Shown: positions 55,547-64,000 of the stretch, one piece after another
Numbering within the stretch: the first letter of the stretch is position 1
Layout of the letters: each line of letters begins with the position of its first letter
Source: an uncultured Collinsella sp.
GTDB lineage: Bacteria; Actinomycetota; Coriobacteriia; Coriobacteriales; Coriobacteriaceae
Assembly: GCA_958415625.1 (NCBI GenBank)
Contig: CATYZI010000012.1
Span: forward strand, 1-64,000
Length of the DNA: 64,000 bases
Reading direction: 5' to 3'
Made by a program: the position numbers and the translations under genes
Notes under the pieces: model-generated
The model's database searches: none
What the model was told of the DNA's origin: nothing
What the model saw: the letters and a program-made list of their open reading frames with translations, nothing else

Positions 55547-55611
55547 GTTGCGGTGGAATAGTTCCTGTTTGAGGCCAAATAGCCGACAAGCAGGAACTAT
55601 TTCACCGCAAC
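55547..55611. repeat. 65-bp palindromic repeat, copy 2 (GTTGCGGTGGAATA family)
   Basis: Arms 55547-55571 and 55587-55611 (GTTGCGGTGGAATA outer end), same length as copy 1 at 1955-2019. It begins 13 bases after the smpB stop, so may double as its terminator. Confidence 0.85.
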
Positions 55612-55741
55612 TTGGTGGAGAGACTTGGCTGACCTGCAATCTTGGCACATATATGTATAGGGCGGTGTCCGTTACGGGCGCCGTCTTTTTGTGGGTACAT
55701 ACATCCATAAGGTACCAACCCGGGTTAGGGGAGTGATCGTT

Positions 55742-56245
55742 ATGGACAAAACTGCGTTCTTTACCATGCCGAGCGGTCTGTACGTGGTGAGCGCCGCGGC
55801 AGACGGGCTGCGCGCCGGCTGCGTCATCAACACGGCGGTGCAGGTGACGTCCGCACCGCCGCGCATTTCGGTTGCCGTGAACAAGGACAACGTTACCTCG
55901 GGCGTCATCGCATCGGCCAAAGCGTTCGCGCTGACCGTGATCGATCAGACCGCCGACATGCTCTACATCGGTAACTTTGGGTTCCGCACCAGCAGCGATT
56001 ATGACAAGTTTGCCAAATACGAGACCCGCGAGACGGCTCTGGGCATGCCCTATGTGCCCGAGCACGCGGCAGCGCTGTTTAGCTGCCGTTTGATCGACAC
56101 TGTGGATGTGGGCACGCATCTGCTGTTTATCGGCGAGGTCGAGGGTGCCGAGCGCCTGAGCGACGAGACGCCGCTGACGTACGACTACTATCACAAGGTT
56201 CTGAAGGGCAAGACGCCTCCGAAGGCCTCGTCCTATCAAGGCTAG
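55742..56245 (+). CDS. Flavin reductase-like protein (FMN-binding split barrel)
   Basis: 167 residues matching the flavin reductase-like fold: TMPSGLYVVSAAADG, CVINTAVQVTSAPPRISVAVNKDN, LFIGEVEGAE. In high-molecular-weight rubredoxins this domain is fused to a rubredoxin, and here a rubredoxin gene lies 89 bases downstream. Likely role in oxygen or nitric oxide detoxification electron transfer. The ATG follows GGGGAG. Confidence 0.88.
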   Translation: MDKTAFFTMPSGLYVVSAAADGLRAGCVINTAVQVTSAPPRISVAVNKDNVTSGVIASAKAFALTVIDQTADMLYIGNFGFRTSSDYDKFAKYETRETALGMPYVPEHAAALFSCRLIDTVDVGTHLLFIGEVEGAERLSDETPLTYDYYHKVLKGKTPPKASSYQG

Positions 56246-56334
56246 AATTGTTGTAAAAACACTTGCATTATTTTATTGAGAACATATACTAATAAGCGAA
56301 GTACATCACCAGTCGCGTTCGAGAGGAGAACATC

Positions 56335-56478
56335 ATGGCTGAGGAGAAGAAGACGTATAAGTTTGTGTGCGTCGTTTGCGGTTACGAAGTTGAGGTCGAT
56401 ACGCCCGAGCTGCCCGAGGACTACGTGTGCCCGGTGTGCGGCGTCGGTCCCGATCAGTTTGAGCTCGTCGAGGAGTAA
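56335..56478 (+). CDS. Rubredoxin-type protein
   Basis: 47 residues, easy to miss. It has the two rubredoxin iron ligands pairs VCVVCGYE and [12 protein letters not shown], so one Fe(Cys)4 site. AGGAG precedes the ATG at 56335. Shorter than a classic ~52-residue rubredoxin because the middle turn is shortened. It would receive electrons from, or give electrons to, the flavin reductase-like protein upstream. A terminator follows. Confidence 0.92.
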   Translation: MAEEKKTYKFVCVVCGYEVEVDTPELPEDYVCPVCGVGPDQFELVEE

Positions 56479-56517
56479 CTCGCAGGCACACGGCGAAAGC
56501 CGAACATAGCTCTGTCC

Positions 56518-56554
56518 AAGGGTCCCGGCTGGATATTCCGGCTGGGACCCTTTT
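56518..56554 (+). terminator. Terminator of the rubredoxin gene
   Basis: AAGGGTCCC / GGGACCCTTTT hairpin with inner pairing GGCTGG/CCGGCT, then T-rich. Confidence 0.85.
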
Positions 56555-56630
56555 GATTTATCTGACGGTTTAAAACGGCCTTACGTGTTACAGATTGAGA
56601 CGTTATATCTGGACAGCCACGCTATCCCAA

Positions 56631-57887
56631 TTACATCCCCGTTAGCAGCACGATGTCGAGAATCGTCACGATGACGCCGATCCCTACGAGCAGCGCGTTG
56701 AGCGGGCGCGAGTTGGCGTATTTGCCCATAACGCGGGGCGAACTGGTGAGTCGTATGAGCACAAAGACCGTAATCGGCAACTGAAGCGACAACAATGCCT
56801 GACTCCAGATGAGACCCTCAAAAGGATTCGGGACGATCAGGCACGCCGCCACTGCGCCGACGAAACAGACCGCCACTCCAATCGATGAGTGCCGGTCGTG
56901 GATGTCGTATTCCTCGTCGAACATGCCCGCGGTGATGGTTCCCGCCGCCATGCCCGCTGTCACGCTGCTCGATAGTCCCGCGAACAGCAGCGCTACCGCA
57001 AAGATGGTCGAGCTCGCCGGGCCCAAGATGGGGGAGAGCGTGGCCGCTGCGACGGCGAGGTCGTCTACGACAATGCCGTGCGCAAAGAAGGTCGTTGCGG
57101 CCAGGATGACCATGGCCGAGTTGATCGCCCAGCCCACGCCCATCGAAAAGAGCGTGTCGAAGAGCTCATAGCGCAGACGCTCTTCGATAACCTGCTCGCC
57201 TTGGCCTTCGAAGTGCATGGATTGGATGACCTCGGAGTGCAGGAAGAGGTTGTGGGGCATAACGACCGCGCCTAGGACACTTACGATAATCGCGGCCGAG
57301 CCGGTGGGCATACGGGGTGTGATCCAGCTTGTGGCGGCTTGCGGCCAGTCGACGTTGACTAGTGCAAGCTCGGCCAAAAACGAAAGTCCTACCACGCCCA
57401 CGAAGGCGATGATCCATCGCTCGGCGCGTTTGTAGGAGCTTGTCATGAGCATGGCAATCGATGCCGCCGCGACGATGACGCAGCCGGCGCGTACGGGCAG
57501 GCCAAAGAGCATTTGAAGCGCGATCGCACCGCCCAGGACTTCGGCCATGGCGGTGGCGATGGTCGCGAGGTAGGCGCTGGCGAGCACCGTGCGCCCAACG
57601 AAGCGGGGGAGAAAGCGGGTCGTGGCCTCGGCAAGGCAGGCGCCCGTGGCGATGCCCAGGTGCGCCGCGTTGTGCTGCAAGACGATCAGCATAATCGTGG
57701 ACAGCGTGACGATCCACAGCAGCGCGTAGCCAAACTGCGAGCCCGCGGCCATATTGGAGGCCCAGTTGCCCGGGTCGATAAAGCCGACGGTCACGAGCAG
57801 CCCGGGGCCGATATGCCGCGCAATGTCTAGGCCTCCGTGACCACCGGTGCGTCGGGAGCCAAAGTGTTGTTTGAGATGGTTGAGCAT
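56631..57887 (-). CDS. mntH: Nramp-family divalent metal (Mn2+/Fe2+) transporter
   Basis: 418 residues, about 11 membrane helices. Helix 1 has the metal-site motif GPGLLVTVGFIDPGNWASN (DPGN) and helix 6 has VVMPHNLFLHSEVIQSMHF (MPH), so the key residues for proton-coupled Mn/Fe uptake are intact. The start is ATG at 57887 on the minus strand, placed by AGGAG 7 bases upstream; the open frame goes on 12 codons further. No MntR box was identified. Confidence 0.95.
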   Translation of the reverse strand: MLNHLKQHFGSRRTGGHGGLDIARHIGPGLLVTVGFIDPGNWASNMAAGSQFGYALLWIVTLSTIMLIVLQHNAAHLGIATGACLAEATTRFLPRFVGRTVLASAYLATIATAMAEVLGGAIALQMLFGLPVRAGCVIVAAASIAMLMTSSYKRAERWIIAFVGVVGLSFLAELALVNVDWPQAATSWITPRMPTGSAAIIVSVLGAVVMPHNLFLHSEVIQSMHFEGQGEQVIEERLRYELFDTLFSMGVGWAINSAMVILAATTFFAHGIVVDDLAVAAATLSPILGPASSTIFAVALLFAGLSSSVTAGMAAGTITAGMFDEEYDIHDRHSSIGVAVCFVGAVAACLIVPNPFEGLIWSQALLSLQLPITVFVLIRLTSSPRVMGKYANSRPLNALLVGIGVIVTILDIVLLTGM

Positions 57888-57962
57888 GGTGCGCTCCTGC
57901 GTATGGGCGGCGTGACGTCGCATCTGGGTCGTGCGGCGCCACGCGTCGGATTTGGGTTGGGG

Positions 57963-58736
57963 CTACTTGTGCGCTTTGCCCTGATTGGCCACGGCGTCGA
58001 TCTTGGCGGCGATGGTCGCCGGGTCGCCGATGTAGCGCTTGTCGAGGACATTGAAATCGGTATCGAAGGTGTAGACGAGCGGCACGCCGGTGGGGATGTT
58101 GACCTTGAGGATCTCCTCGGGCGTGAGGTGCTCGAGCTTCATGACGAGTGAGCGCAGGGAGTTGCCGTGTGCGGCGATGAGTACGCGCTTGCCGGCGAGC
58201 ATCTGGGGGCGAATCTCGTCTTCGAAATAAGGCCAGGCGCGGGCGATCGTGTCCTTGAGGCACTCGGTATAGGGCAGCTGATCGGGCGCGACATCACGGT
58301 ATTGCTCCTGGGTGTGGGGATCGCGCGCGTCGTCCGGCTCGAGTGCCGGCGGGCAGACATCGAAGGAGCGGCGCCAGATGAGCACCTGCTCGTCGCCGTG
58401 CTCCGCTGCGGCATCGGCCTTGTTGAGACCCTGCAACGCTCCGTAGTGGCGCTCGTTGAGCTTCCAGGATTTGATGACGGGCAACCACTCGCGATCCATT
58501 TGGCCGAGCACGATGTCGAGGGTGTGAATTGCGCGCTTGAGACGCGAGGTGTAGCAGACGTCGAAGTCGAAGCCCGCTTCTTTGAGGGCTCGACCGCCTG
58601 CTGCGGCTTCTTCGCGGCCCGTGTCGGTGAGCTCAACATCGGTCCAGCCGGTGAACAGGTTGAGCTTGTTCCACTCGGACTCTCCGTGACGGATAAGGAC
58701 GAGTTGCATCGTCTGCTGGTCTGCTTGGTGCGCCAT
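57963..58736 (-). CDS. gpmA: 2,3-bisphosphoglycerate-dependent phosphoglycerate mutase
   Basis: 257 residues. It interconverts 3- and 2-phosphoglycerate in glycolysis. The catalytic histidine is in LVLIRHGESEWN, then NLFTGWTDVELTDTG, ERHYGALQGLNK and the second histidine in IAAHGNSLRSL. AAGGAGG lies 5 bases before ATG 58736 (minus). It is divergent from gltB, with a repeat array between. Confidence 0.96.
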   Translation of the reverse strand: MAHQADQQTMQLVLIRHGESEWNKLNLFTGWTDVELTDTGREEAAAGGRALKEAGFDFDVCYTSRLKRAIHTLDIVLGQMDREWLPVIKSWKLNERHYGALQGLNKADAAAEHGDEQVLIWRRSFDVCPPALEPDDARDPHTQEQYRDVAPDQLPYTECLKDTIARAWPYFEDEIRPQMLAGKRVLIAAHGNSLRSLVMKLEHLTPEEILKVNIPTGVPLVYTFDTDFNVLDKRYIGDPATIAAKIDAVANQGKAHK

Positions 58737-58873
58737 AGGGGCCTCCTTGATCTGGCACGGTGTGCGTGCCGTTTGCTTGACGCCGCAAAGGATACCCGTT
58801 TTAAGCTTAAAAGTTAACCAAGACTAACAAAATTGTTGTATTTGAATGGGATGGTGAAAGGGGGCTGCCGAAA
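58737..58873. promoter_or_regulatory. gpmA upstream region
   Basis: 137 bases between gpmA and the repeat array. AT-rich stretch (TTAAGCTTAAAAGTTAACCAAGACTAACAAAATTG) that should hold the gpmA promoter on the minus strand. AAGCTT-like and GTTAAC palindromes are present, but I cannot assign boxes. Confidence 0.4.
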
Positions 58874-59092
58874 TGTCTCGATCTGTAACAACTAGGGATG
58901 GAAATTGGGCCTAGGTGTTACAGATCGAGACAGGAAGAAATGGTCCTATGGAAAATCTCGATCTGTAACAGTTAGCTGCAAAAACCGGCCCTTCATGTTA
59001 CAGATTGAGACATTCGGAACCGTCTCTCGAAAACATCTCAATCTGTAACAGTTAGTCGTCGTAATTGGGTCTTACTGTTACAGATTGAGATG
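58874..59092. repeat. Array of three palindromic units at 80-bp spacing
   Basis: Each unit has arms TCTCRATCTGTAACA / TGTTACAGATYGAGA (15-17 bases, perfect or near) around a 25-base variable centre. The left arms begin (at TCTC) at 58876, 58956 and 59036, exactly 80 bases apart. Units are 58874-58932, 58955-59011, 59034-59092. A half copy (TGTTACAGATTGAGACG) lies at 56586-56602. It is in the divergent gpmA-gltB gap. Confidence 0.9.
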
Positions 59093-59275
59093 TTTGAAGA
59101 GGTGAGTTTGCAGGCCGAACTTGGGGCCTATGTTTTCGCCCTTGAGGTCGGCGGTGCCCACTCGTAAGGTGTGCGTTACGCGATTGTTTCGAAACGGGCG
59201 GGAAACACAACGGGCCGGCGATGCTCCTACTATGCCTATTCAACTGACTGTCTAAATATCTAGGGGAGGATCGCG
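59093..59275 (+). promoter_or_regulatory. gltB upstream region with repeated GAAAC boxes
   Basis: 183 bases holding TTGTTTCGAAAC (59184-59195), with the palindrome GTTTCGAAAC at 59186-59195, GTTAC at 59175-59179 and GAAAC at 59191-59195 and 59202-59206. The GAAAC pair is 6 bases apart, as in GlnR-type nitrogen boxes. The same TTGTTTCGAAA string lies upstream of argR. A binding role is inference. Confidence 0.4.
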
Positions 59276-62200
59276 ATGCAGGCAGATTCCGCTCAGCAGC
59301 AGGGCCTTTATCGCCCCGAATTCGACCACGATGCATGTGGCATCGGCGCGCTTGCCGATATCAACGGTGAGCGCCATCACCAGATTCTGGACGATGCGCT
59401 GTCCATTCTGGTCAACTTGGAGCACCGCGGAGGCACGGGACTCGAGAAGAACACCGGCGACGGCGCCGGTATCCTGTTCCAAGTCCCGCATCACTTTTTC
59501 CGAAAAGAGGCTCAAAAATGCGGCCAGATTCTGCCGGCAGAGGGCGACTATGGCGTGGCCATGCTGTTCTTCCCGCAGGACGACAAGGGCGTAGAGGATG
59601 CCCGCCGCGTGTTTGAGGAGGGCTGCGCCGAGGCCGGCGTACCGCTGCTCTTTTGGCGCGAGGTGCCGGTCGACCCGCACGACCTGGGCGAGACGGCCCG
59701 CGCCTGCATGCCCACTATCCTGCAGGCCTTCCTGGGCCGCCCCGACGATACGCCGGCGGGTGACGCCTTCGAGCGCCGCCTGTACGTGTGCCGTCGCACT
59801 ATCGAGAAGAAGGCCGATGCCGAGTTTGCCCTGCGCGACAAGATCTTCTACGTGTGCTCCATGAGCTCGCGCACCATCGTGTACAAGGGCATGCTGGTCG
59901 CCACGCAGATGCGCCGCTTCTTCATCGACCTCAACGATGCCGCCGTCAAAACGGCCGTGGCGCTCGTCCACTCGCGCTACTCCACCAACACCACGCCCAG
60001 CTGGGAGCGTGCGCACCCCAACCGCTTTATCATCCACAACGGCGAGATTAACACCCTCAAGGGCAACGTCAACTGGATCCGCGCCCGCGAGCCCAACCTG
60101 TACAGCCCCGTGCTGCAGCACGATCTTGAGCGCGTGATGCCCATCATCAACCGCGAGGGCTCCGATTCCGCGATTCTGGACAACGTGCTTGAGTTCCTAG
60201 TCATGAACGGCCGTCCGCTCACGCGTGCCGCGTCTATGTTGCTGCCCGAGCCATGGGACCACAACGACAACCTGGGTGAGGAACGCCGCGCCTACGACGC
60301 TTACCAGTCCATGCTCATGGAGCCGTGGGACGGTCCTGCCGCTATCGCCTTTACCGATGGCCGTACCCTGGGCGCCGCCCTCGACCGTAACGGCCTGCGT
60401 CCCGCCCGCTATTATGTGACGCGCGACGGTCGTTTTATGCTGGCAAGCGAGGTGGGCACCATCGAGGTGAGCCCCGAGAACATCCTGACGAGCGGCTGCT
60501 TGGGACCGGGCCAGATGCTCGAGGTCGATTTTGCTCGCGGCCGCGTAATCTACAACGACGAGCTGCGCGCCCGCTATGCCAAGGAAAAGCCCTACCGCGA
60601 CTGGATTGCCGAGGAGACGCTGACTATCGACGCGCTCGATGAGCCCGCCGCGCCCGCGCCCGCCGAGGATGCCGAGGTGCCCGCCGCCGTGCGCATGGCC
60701 AAGCTCGGCTATCACTGGGATGATGCTGACGAGGTCGTGCGCCCCATGGCCCAGCAGGGCAAGGCCCCGCTCGCCTCGATGGGTATCGATGCGCCGTTGG
60801 CCTGCCTGTCCAAGAAGACGCGTTCGTTCTTTGACTACTTCTATCAGCTGTTCGCTCAGGTCACGAATCCTCCGATCGATGCCCTGCGCGAGCACATGGT
60901 GACTTCGACCACGCTCTACCTGGGCAACCACGGCAACCTGCTCGAGGATTCCCGCACGGCCTGTCAGCTGGTGCGCTTGGAGCGCCCATTGCTCAACGAG
61001 GAAGAGTTCGAGCATATCTGTGCCATCGACCGTGTTGGCTTTAAGACCCGTCGTTTCCGTGCCGTCTACCGCCGCGATGCCGGCGAGGGCGCGCTGCAGG
61101 CTGCGCTCAAACAGCTTGCCGAGGACGTTGAGGCTGCGGTCCGCGACGGCGTGAACATTGTGGTGTTGAGCGATCGTGCCGCTGCGGGCGAGGTGCCCGT
61201 GCCGTCGCTGCTCGCCGTGGGCTGCGTGCACAACCACCTGATCCGCGCCGGCGTTCGTACTTTTGCCGACATCGTGGTGGAGTGCGGTGACGCCGTGTCC
61301 CCGCACGACTTTGCGGCACTGGTGGGCTACTCCGCGAGCGGCATCTATCCGTACAACGCACATGCGTGCATCCGCGATCTGGCGGCACGCGGCGACCTGG
61401 ACGTGACGGCCGAGCAGGGCATCGCCAACTACAACAAGGCTGCGACCGCCGGCATCGTCTCCATCATGTCCAAGATGGGCATCTCCACGGTGCAGAGCTA
61501 CCATTCGGCGCAGATCTTCGAAGCCGTGGGCTTTACGCCGGAGTTCGTCAACGCGTACTTTGCCGGCACGGTGAGCCGTGTGGGCGGTATGGGTGTCGAG
61601 GACGTTGAACGCGAGCAAAACGAGCGCTACGACGCCGCGCTCGCTATCCTTAAGAGCCCGGCTCCCGATCAGCTGCCCACGCTGGGCCTGACCAAGTGGC
61701 GCCCGCTCGGCGGCGAGGAACACCTCATCGACCCCCAGACCGTCTACCTGCTGCAGACCGCCTGCCGTGAGGACAGCTACGACACCTTTAAGGAGTACAG
61801 CGCCCGCCTGCACCGCACCGGCCGTGCCGTGCGTCTGCGCGACTTGCTCGACTTTGATGCCAGCGGCCGCACGCCGGTTTCGCTCGACGAGGTCGAGCCC
61901 GCGCTCAACATCGTCCGCCGCTTTAACACCGGCGCCATGTCGTACGGCTCCATCAGCAAGGAAGCACACGAGTGCATGGCCATCGCCATGAACCGCCTGC
62001 ACGGCCGTTCCAACTCGGGCGAGGGCGGTGAGGATCCGCGTCGCGAGACCCCGCTGGCTAACGGTGATTCCAAGAACTCCGCGATCAAGCAGGTGGCAAG
62101 TGCGCGCTTTGGCGTGACGAGCCGCTACCTGTGCAGCGCCTTCGAGATTCAGATCAAGATGGCCCAGGGCGCCAAGCCCGGCGAGGGTGGCCACCTGCCC

Positions 62201-63973
62201 GGCAAGAAGGTCTACCCCTGGATTGCCGAGGTCCGTCAGTCCACGCCCGGCATCGGCCTGATCTCGCCTCCGCCGCATCACGACATCTACTCCATCGAAG
62301 ACCTGGCCGAGCTGATCTTCGACCTTAAGAACGCCAACCCCGGTGCGCGCGTGTCGGTCAAGCTGGTCAGCGAGGCCGGCGTCGGTACCATCGCCACCGG
62401 TGTGGCCAAGGGTGCCGCCGACAAGATTTTGATCAGCGGACACAATGGCGGCTCGGGTGCCGCGGCGCGCGATTCCATTTGGCACGCCGGCCTGCCGCTG
62501 GAGCTTGGCCTTGCCGAGGCCCAGCAGACGCTGCTGCAAAACGGCCTGCGCTCGCGCGTGGTGCTCGAGGCCGACGGTAAGCTCATGGACGGCACCGACG
62601 TCGCCGTCGCCTGCCTGCTGGGTGCCGAGGAGTTTGGCTTTGCGACCATGCCGCTCATCTCGATGGGTTGCCTCATGCAACGCGACTGCCAGCAGGATAC
62701 CTGCCCGGCCGGCATCGCTACGCAAAACTGCCGCCTGCGTCGCGGCTTCCGCGGCAAGCCCGAGCACGTCGAGCACTTTTTGCTCTTTGTTGCCGAGCAG
62801 TTGCGCGAGGTCATGGCGAGCCTGGGCTTCCGCACCGTCGACGAGATGGTCGGCCATCCCGAGTGCTTACGCCAGATCGAGGTCCCGGGTAACCGCAAGG
62901 CAAATCTGCTCGATCTGTCGCCGGTGCTGGCGAGCGCGACCTGCGAGTTCGGTGCCCATATTCCGGGCGCCGACGGTCGCCACTTCCTGCCGCAGATGGC
63001 CGCGGACAGCGAGCTCGACAAGACGCTCGACTCCACGTTGTTTGTGCCCTATACGGCCGACGCCCGTGCGCATCTGCGTCCGATTCGCTTCCGCGCCGAT
63101 ATCGCCAACGTCAACCGTTGCGTGGGCACCATCCTGGGTAACGCGGTGACCAAGGCACATCCCGAGGGCCTGCCCGCCGGCTCCATCACCATCGATTGCG
63201 ATGGATCGGCCGGTCAGAGCTTTGGCGCCTTCCTGCCGCGCGGCATTACGCTCAACGTGTGCGGCGACGCCAACGACTACTTTGGCAAGGGCCTTTCGGG
63301 CGGCGAGGTGTCGGTGCGCCCCAACCCGCATGCGACCTATAAGTTCGACGAAAACATCATCGTGGGCAACGTTGCGTTCTTTGGCGCCACGAGCGGCCGT
63401 GGCTTCATCAACGGCCTGGCCGGCCAGCGCTTTGGCGTACGCAACTCCGGTGCCACCGTGGTGGTCGAGGGTTGCGGCAACCACGGTTGCGAGTACATGA
63501 CGGGTGGCCTGGCGCTCATCCTGGGCGAGGTCGGGCAGAACTTCGCTGCCGGCATGACGGGTGGCGCGGCTTATGTCTTTGACCAGTACGGCACGCTCGA
63601 TGCCCGCGTGAACCACGAGAGCGTTGAGCTCAAGGCCCCGACTGCCGGCGAGCTGGCGCAGATTCGCGAGCTCATCCAGGAGCACGTGGACGCGACGCAG
63701 AGCCCGCGCGGCATCAAGCTGCTCTACAGCTTTGAGACGATGAGCAAGCACTTTGTGAAGGTCATTCCGACCGAGTACGAGCGTGTGCTGGCGATTGTCG
63801 CTGCGAGCGAGGCTGCCGGCAAGACACATGCGCAGGCAGAGGAACTGGCGTTTGACATTGTGACCGGTCGCGCGAGCGCCGCGGATGTCGCTCGCTTCGA
63901 TATTGCGGGCGGTGCTGCGGGTGCTGCGTCCGCGGCCGCCAGCTCTGTTGCTTCGACCAAGAAGGAGGCGTAA
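59276..63973 (+). CDS. gltB: Glutamate synthase, large subunit
   Basis: 1565 residues. A 21-residue propeptide precedes the Ntn glutaminase nucleophile Cys22 (DACGIG). The glutaminase domain (about 22-420) is followed by the central domain (about 470-760), the FMN domain (about 830-1230, with SYGSISKEAHECMA and GGSGAAARDS) and a GXGXG C-terminal domain (about 1290-1480). The [3Fe-4S] cysteines are in GCLMQRDCQQDTCPAG (near 1131-1141). It makes glutamate from glutamine and 2-oxoglutarate with GltD, which starts five bases later. Ribosome binding site GAGGATCGCG. Confidence 0.97.
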   Translation: MQADSAQQQGLYRPEFDHDACGIGALADINGERHHQILDDALSILVNLEHRGGTGLEKNTGDGAGILFQVPHHFFRKEAQKCGQILPAEGDYGVAMLFFPQDDKGVEDARRVFEEGCAEAGVPLLFWREVPVDPHDLGETARACMPTILQAFLGRPDDTPAGDAFERRLYVCRRTIEKKADAEFALRDKIFYVCSMSSRTIVYKGMLVATQMRRFFIDLNDAAVKTAVALVHSRYSTNTTPSWERAHPNRFIIHNGEINTLKGNVNWIRAREPNLYSPVLQHDLERVMPIINREGSDSAILDNVLEFLVMNGRPLTRAASMLLPEPWDHNDNLGEERRAYDAYQSMLMEPWDGPAAIAFTDGRTLGAALDRNGLRPARYYVTRDGRFMLASEVGTIEVSPENILTSGCLGPGQMLEVDFARGRVIYNDELRARYAKEKPYRDWIAEETLTIDALDEPAAPAPAEDAEVPAAVRMAKLGYHWDDADEVVRPMAQQGKAPLASMGIDAPLACLSKKTRSFFDYFYQLFAQVTNPPIDALREHMVTSTTLYLGNHGNLLEDSRTACQLVRLERPLLNEEEFEHICAIDRVGFKTRRFRAVYRRDAGEGALQAALKQLAEDVEAAVRDGVNIVVLSDRAAAGEVPVPSLLAVGCVHNHLIRAGVRTFADIVVECGDAVSPHDFAALVGYSASGIYPYNAHACIRDLAARGDLDVTAEQGIANYNKAATAGIVSIMSKMGISTVQSYHSAQIFEAVGFTPEFVNAYFAGTVSRVGGMGVEDVEREQNERYDAALAILKSPAPDQLPTLGLTKWRPLGGEEHLIDPQTVYLLQTACREDSYDTFKEYSARLHRTGRAVRLRDLLDFDASGRTPVSLDEVEPALNIVRRFNTGAMSYGSISKEAHECMAIAMNRLHGRSNSGEGGEDPRRETPLANGDSKNSAIKQVASARFGVTSRYLCSAFEIQIKMAQGAKPGEGGHLPGKKVYPWIAEVRQSTPGIGLISPPPHHDIYSIEDLAELIFDLKNANPGARVSVKLVSEAGVGTIATGVAKGAADKILISGHNGGSGAAARDSIWHAGLPLELGLAEAQQTLLQNGLRSRVVLEADGKLMDGTDVAVACLLGAEEFGFATMPLISMGCLMQRDCQQDTCPAGIATQNCRLRRGFRGKPEHVEHFLLFVAEQLREVMASLGFRTVDEMVGHPECLRQIEVPGNRKANLLDLSPVLASATCEFGAHIPGADGRHFLPQMAADSELDKTLDSTLFVPYTADARAHLRPIRFRADIANVNRCVGTILGNAVTKAHPEGLPAGSITIDCDGSAGQSFGAFLPRGITLNVCGDANDYFGKGLSGGEVSVRPNPHATYKFDENIIVGNVAFFGATSGRGFINGLAGQRFGVRNSGATVVVEGCGNHGCEYMTGGLALILGEVGQNFAAGMTGGAAYVFDQYGTLDARVNHESVELKAPTAGELAQIRELIQEHVDATQSPRGIKLLYSFETMSKHFVKVIPTEYERVLAIVAASEAAGKTHAQAEELAFDIVTGRASAADVARFDIAGGAAGAASAAASSVASTKKEA

Positions 63974-63978
63974 GTGCC

Positions 63979-64000
63979 ATGGGTAAGCCCGGTGCTTTTC
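63979..64000 (+). CDS. gltD: Glutamate synthase small subunit, 5' end only
   Basis: Only 22 bases remain in the window: ATG at 63979 then GGTAAGCCC, encoding MGKPGAF, the usual GltD N-terminus. GAAGGAGG lies upstream inside gltB. The gene continues past the window. Confidence 0.75.

Noticed and set aside
58874..59092. CRISPR array
   Set aside because: The 80-bp units are palindromic with inverted 15-17-bp arms, only three are present, and no cas gene is near.
60197..62857. 886-codon minus-strand open frame inside gltB
   Set aside because: Antisense shadow of gltB; low-complexity composition with no recognisable protein features.

Overview
The window looks like chromosomal DNA of a gut actinobacterium of the class Coriobacteriia, most like Collinsella. 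This is inferred from GC-rich genes with frequent GTG/TTG starts, a zinc-type S14, a purely fermentative and scavenging gene set, and the style of its intergenic palindromic repeats; no database search was possible. Almost every gene is ordinary housekeeping. The accessory material is one island (about 26.7-33.7 kb) plus a set of dispersed palindromic repeats.

Layout. 0.1-1.9 kb: yqeB and xdhC, accessory genes for (seleno)molybdenum hydroxylases. 2.0-12.0 kb: the distal spc and alpha ribosomal operons in canonical order (rplE-rpsZ-rpsH-rplF-rplR-rpsE-rpmD-rplO-secY-adk-map-infA-rpmJ-rpsM-rpsK-rpsD-rpoA-rplQ), but cut off from the proximal spc/S10 genes, with xdhC and a 65-bp palindromic repeat directly upstream. 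12.0-26.4 kb: truA, a glycosyltransferase-like gene, argR, a class A penicillin-binding protein, a U32 peptidase, tyrS, ade, two Cof-type HAD phosphatases, citrate synthase and an ACT-domain protein. 26.7-33.7 kb: island with a truncated tyrosine recombinase, an XRE regulator with a DUF2975 membrane partner and, divergently, a secreted cysteine-containing small protein followed by two ABC systems whose three membrane domains share one motif. This is the best candidate for an undescribed peptide or bacteriocin system. 33.7-46.6 kb: rpmE with a two-hairpin leader, secA-prfB, yitT, split transketolase, ftsEX and rnr. 46.7-52.7 kb: a lone serine recombinase, a VanZ-like protein and a murR-murQ-murP-mupG locus for N-acetylmuramic acid catabolism. 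52.7-64 kb: an ArsC-like protein, tRNA-Gln and tRNA-Glu, a TPR-like protein, smpB, flavin reductase plus rubredoxin, mntH, gpmA, an array of three 80-bp palindromic units, gltB and the first codons of gltD.

How the genes work together. The ribosomal block couples ribosomal protein and RNA polymerase alpha synthesis with membrane insertion (secY; secA lies elsewhere), nucleotide balance (adk), N-terminal processing (map) and initiation (infA). secA and prfB overlap by one base. The mur locus would sense MurNAc-6-P, import and phosphorylate MurNAc, cleave the lactyl ether and hydrolyse phosphorylated MurNAc-GlcNAc, although no EIIA is present here. gltBD, citrate synthase and argR are nitrogen/carbon junction genes; gltB and argR share a TTGTTTCGAAA motif upstream. 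At least five families of palindromic intergenic repeats occur between genes and often sit exactly at stop codons.
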